The position numbers and the translations under genes are program-made. Of a stretch of 64,000 nt of DNA, positions 62,956 through 64,000 are shown piece after piece (positions within the stretch are counted from its first letter, which is position 1; each line of letters starts with the position of its first letter). Under the pieces are notes generated by a model, which was not told where the DNA came from, made no database searches, and saw nothing but the letters and a program-made list of their open reading frames with translations. This DNA comes from Acuticoccus sp. I52.16.1. GTDB taxonomy: Bacteria > Pseudomonadota > Alphaproteobacteria > Rhizobiales > Amorphaceae. Where the stretch lies: NCBI RefSeq assembly GCF_022865125.1, contig NZ_CP094828.1, positions 248,001-312,000 of the forward strand, given 5' to 3'.

Positions 62956-63894
62956 TCAGAGAACGGCCTTCGGCATCATCATGTGGCAGCCCTTCTCGCC
63001 GTCGACCGTCTGCGTCACGCGCAGGTCGCCCTGGAGCGAGCACAGCATGTAGGCCTGCTCGCGCGTCAGCGTGGTGCGGGCGCACACGTGCCGGATCATC
63101 TGGCGCAGCGCGATGCGGGCCGCCTCGTCGAGGTCCTCGTGCATGCCGATCGAGATGAGGTGGGTGGCATTCTCGGCGAACGGGTAGTCGTAGCCGAGAT
63201 CCTTGCGCACAGTGAGCCGGAAGGTGCCCTTCAGCCCCGTCTCCAGCGCCGTGATGCAGACCTCGCCGTCGCCCTGCACGCCGTGCCCGTCGCCGGCGGA
63301 GAACAACGCCCCCTCGGTGAAGACCGGCAGGTAGAGCGTCGTGCCCGCGCCGAGTTCCTTGTTGTCCATGTTGCCGCCGAACTTGCGCGGCTGCATGGAG
63401 GGGATGCGCCCCCAGTGCGGCGGCGGCGCCACGGCCATGATGCCGAAGAATGGCGCCAGGTCGATGTCGGTCCCCCACGGAAGTCGTGCCGTCCCGGCCG
63501 CGATGTCGATCTCGGGATGGATGCGGGTGAGCGCGTCGAATTCGTCGGGCAGCGTTCCCTTCAGCGGCACGATCTGCACGAAGCCCCAGCGCTCGTTCAA
63601 CGAAACGTCGACGATCTCGATCTCCAAGACGTCGCCGGGCATCGCGCCGTCGACGTGGACCGGACCGGTCAGCATGTGGCTGGTGCCTTCGCGCTGGCAG
63701 CGTGCGATGGCGTCGAGATGGCCCGGCTGCACCAGGGAGCGGTCGGCGGGGAGCGCCTCGGGACCGCCGGCGGCCCAGGCCGTGAGCGTCACCGTGTCGC
63801 CGGATGCGATGTGAAGCACGGGCGGGAGGGCGGCATCGTGATGCCCCCAGTGGATATTCTGCGGCAGCGCGGGCAGCTCGTGGTGGCGGGGCAT
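62956..63894 (-). CDS. Acetamidase/formamidase family enzyme
   Basis: 312 residues. FmdA/AmdA family: NIHWGHHDAALPPVLHIASGDTVTL at the N-terminus, HMLTGPVHVDGAMPGDVLEIEIVDV, GIMAVAPP, RKFGGNMDNKELGAGTTLYLPVFTEGALFSAGDGHGVQGDGEVCITALE. This is the metal-dependent amidase that releases ammonia from formamide or acetamide. Nitrogen scavenging fits the nearby purine genes. Operator not identified. Confidence 0.93.
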   Translation of the reverse strand: MPRHHELPALPQNIHWGHHDAALPPVLHIASGDTVTLTAWAAGGPEALPADRSLVQPGHLDAIARCQREGTSHMLTGPVHVDGAMPGDVLEIEIVDVSLNERWGFVQIVPLKGTLPDEFDALTRIHPEIDIAAGTARLPWGTDIDLAPFFGIMAVAPPPHWGRIPSMQPRKFGGNMDNKELGAGTTLYLPVFTEGALFSAGDGHGVQGDGEVCITALETGLKGTFRLTVRKDLGYDYPFAENATHLISIGMHEDLDEAARIALRQMIRHVCARTTLTREQAYMLCSLQGDLRVTQTVDGEKGCHMMMPKAVL

Positions 63895-63944
63895 CGCCTC
63901 TCCTCTCCGGTCGATCCCCTCGTCCCTACACGAAATCGCCGCCG

Positions 63945-64000
63945 CTACATCAGATCTTCGCGCGCACGCAGCACCTGGCCGTGGATCCAGTTGGCCTTTT
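63945..64000 (-). CDS. C-terminal end of an unidentified gene
   Basis: Only 17 codons before a TAG at 63945-63947 are visible (KANWIHGQVLRAREDLM). This is a plausible protein C-terminus and it is co-directional with the amidase gene, 50 bp upstream of it. Family cannot be named. Confidence 0.4.
   Translation of the reverse strand, partial: KANWIHGQVLRAREDLM

Overview
The window is a high-GC chromosome segment from an alphaproteobacterium, most likely Hyphomicrobiales. The evidence is an OlsB-type ornithine-lipid acyltransferase, an NDUFS4-like complex I accessory subunit, SphA-type porin, YrhK and PuuE/AllA proteins, and dense ABC importers. The genus cannot be fixed from sequence alone.

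Layout. 1-18.9 kb is ordinary chromosome: speE/speD, a PadR-controlled RND efflux operon, an exported hydratase-like protein, a small RTX-like protein, an Atm1-type ABC exporter, prfC, a renalase-like flavoprotein, olsB, comM/yifB, a sirtuin, a two-domain cold-shock protein, a DUF192 protein, tRNA-Pro, the NDUFS4-like subunit and tRNA-Arg(TCT).

18.9-29.65 kb is a 10.8-kb element integrated into the 3' half of tRNA-Arg. It is bounded by a 24-bp direct repeat and carries integrase arm-type repeats at both ends. It encodes integrase, an AlpA-like regulator, a replication-like winged-helix protein beside six iteron-like palindromes, and an HK97-type packaging/capsid set: large terminase, head-closure protein, HNH, capsid, protease, connector and portal. 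It has no tail or lysis genes, which fits a capsid-forming phage satellite (cf-PICI-like) better than a complete prophage.

29.7-51.1 kb is metabolic and transport DNA: an aldehyde dehydrogenase, YrhK, formate-THF ligase, a GntR regulator with allantoinase (puuE) and ureidoglycolate lyase (allA), a polyamine-type ABC importer, a GH13_18 phosphorylase divergent from a complete sugar ABC importer (a ycj-like arrangement), SphA, GltS and an AI-2E family transporter.

51.3-58.6 kb is a lanthipeptide-like RiPP operon on the minus strand: HlyD-type adaptor, C39-peptidase ABC exporter, a 66-residue Cys/Ser/Thr-containing precursor with a GG leader, an APH-fold kinase, and a HopA1-LanC fusion protein. 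This resembles class V/VI lanthipeptide chemistry (separate kinase, HopA1-type lyase, LanC cyclase) in a Gram-negative host, with the domains split in an unusual way. It is the best candidate for an undescribed system in the window.

59-64 kb holds a secreted Cys-rich protein, an OmpA-domain protein, a large secreted SH3/triple-repeat/Gly-rich protein, a formamidase-type enzyme and the end of one further gene.
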